Of a DNA stretch of 24,529 bases, positions 24,511-24,529 are shown piece by piece. Numbering within the stretch: the stretch's first letter is position 1; every line of letters begins with the position of its first letter. The stretch lies in NCBI GenBank assembly GCA_040182905.1, contig JARQWU010000153.1, positions 1 to 24,529 on the forward strand, read 5' to 3'. The notes under the pieces were generated by a model. That model saw only the letters and a program-made list of their open reading frames with translations, had not been told where the DNA came from and ran no database searches. The DNA is from Barthelona sp. PAP020. Lineage: Eukaryota > Metamonada: BaSk clade. The position numbers were made by a program, and so were the translations under genes.

Positions 24511-24529
24511 TTTTTTTTTTTTTTTTTTT
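24511..24529. repeat. Poly-T run at window end
   Basis: Nineteen T (after ACAACC) reach the last base. This may be a true homopolymer like the one at 13914-13932 or simply where an assembly stopped. Confidence 0.8.

Larger units (their letters stand above)
23862..24529. promoter_or_regulatory. Upstream region of the fusion enzyme gene, to window end
   Basis: These 668 AT-rich bases are upstream of the fusion gene start and should contain its promoter. I see no named motif and no gene. It includes a nested inverted repeat at 24245-24302 and ends in a run of 19 T at 24511-24529, where the window stops. Confidence 0.4.

Overview
The window looks like nuclear DNA from an anaerobic or microaerophilic protist. 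The eukaryotic signs are a POLR1D/AC19 RNA polymerase subunit split by a 38-base GT-AG intron, a VPS16 HOPS/CORVET subunit, a doublecortin-repeat protein, a BCD1-type HIT zinc finger, a Ste24-type CAAX protease and a probable NXF1/Mex67-like mRNA exporter. The anaerobic signs are pyruvate:ferredoxin oxidoreductase (PFOR) modules, a formate dehydrogenase module and a small protein resembling the TM1266-type 'iron-only hydrogenase system regulator' family. The DNA is strongly AT-rich with homopolymer runs, genes are closely packed on both strands, introns are rare and TAA, TAG and TGA all act as stops. I cannot name the species; a metamonad-like or archamoeba-like anaerobe is a guess from gene content.

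Layout: 217-1293 (-) NXF1-like exporter; 1597-2553 (+) D-3-phosphoglycerate dehydrogenase-like enzyme; 2624-3889 (-) doublecortin-repeat protein; 3988-4281 (-) TM1266-like protein; 4494-4781 (+) small acidic hypothetical; 4949-6286 (-) M48/Ste24 protease; 6334-7086 (+) BCD1-like HIT zinc finger; 7087-7998 intergenic with a possible decayed gene; 7999-10779 (-) VPS16; 10993-11360 (+) AC19 with an intron; 11564-11932 (-) small single-pass membrane protein; 12431-13681 (-) multi-pass membrane protein with an acidic repeat tail; 14061-23861 (-) a 3266-residue fusion enzyme. The window ends in poly-T.

The standout is the fusion enzyme. One uninterrupted reading frame holds two complete PFORs in tandem, a lysine/glutamate-rich linker, a flavodoxin (FMN) domain of the CysJ/cytochrome-P450-reductase type, a second charged linker and a complete cysteine-type molybdenum/tungsten formate dehydrogenase of the FdhF class. 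Catalytic residues and cluster cysteines appear present in every module. The order suggests a one-chain route from pyruvate oxidation through FMN to CO2 reduction, giving formate as electron sink, or the reverse. It resembles pyruvate:NADP+ oxidoreductase (PFOR-FMN-FAD) with the NADPH half replaced by formate dehydrogenase and the PFOR half duplicated. I know of no described enzyme with this architecture. The TM1266-like protein about 10 kb away, with a possible organelle presequence, suggests hydrogen metabolism in the same organism. The other genes are ordinary housekeeping genes and do not form an operon with the fusion.
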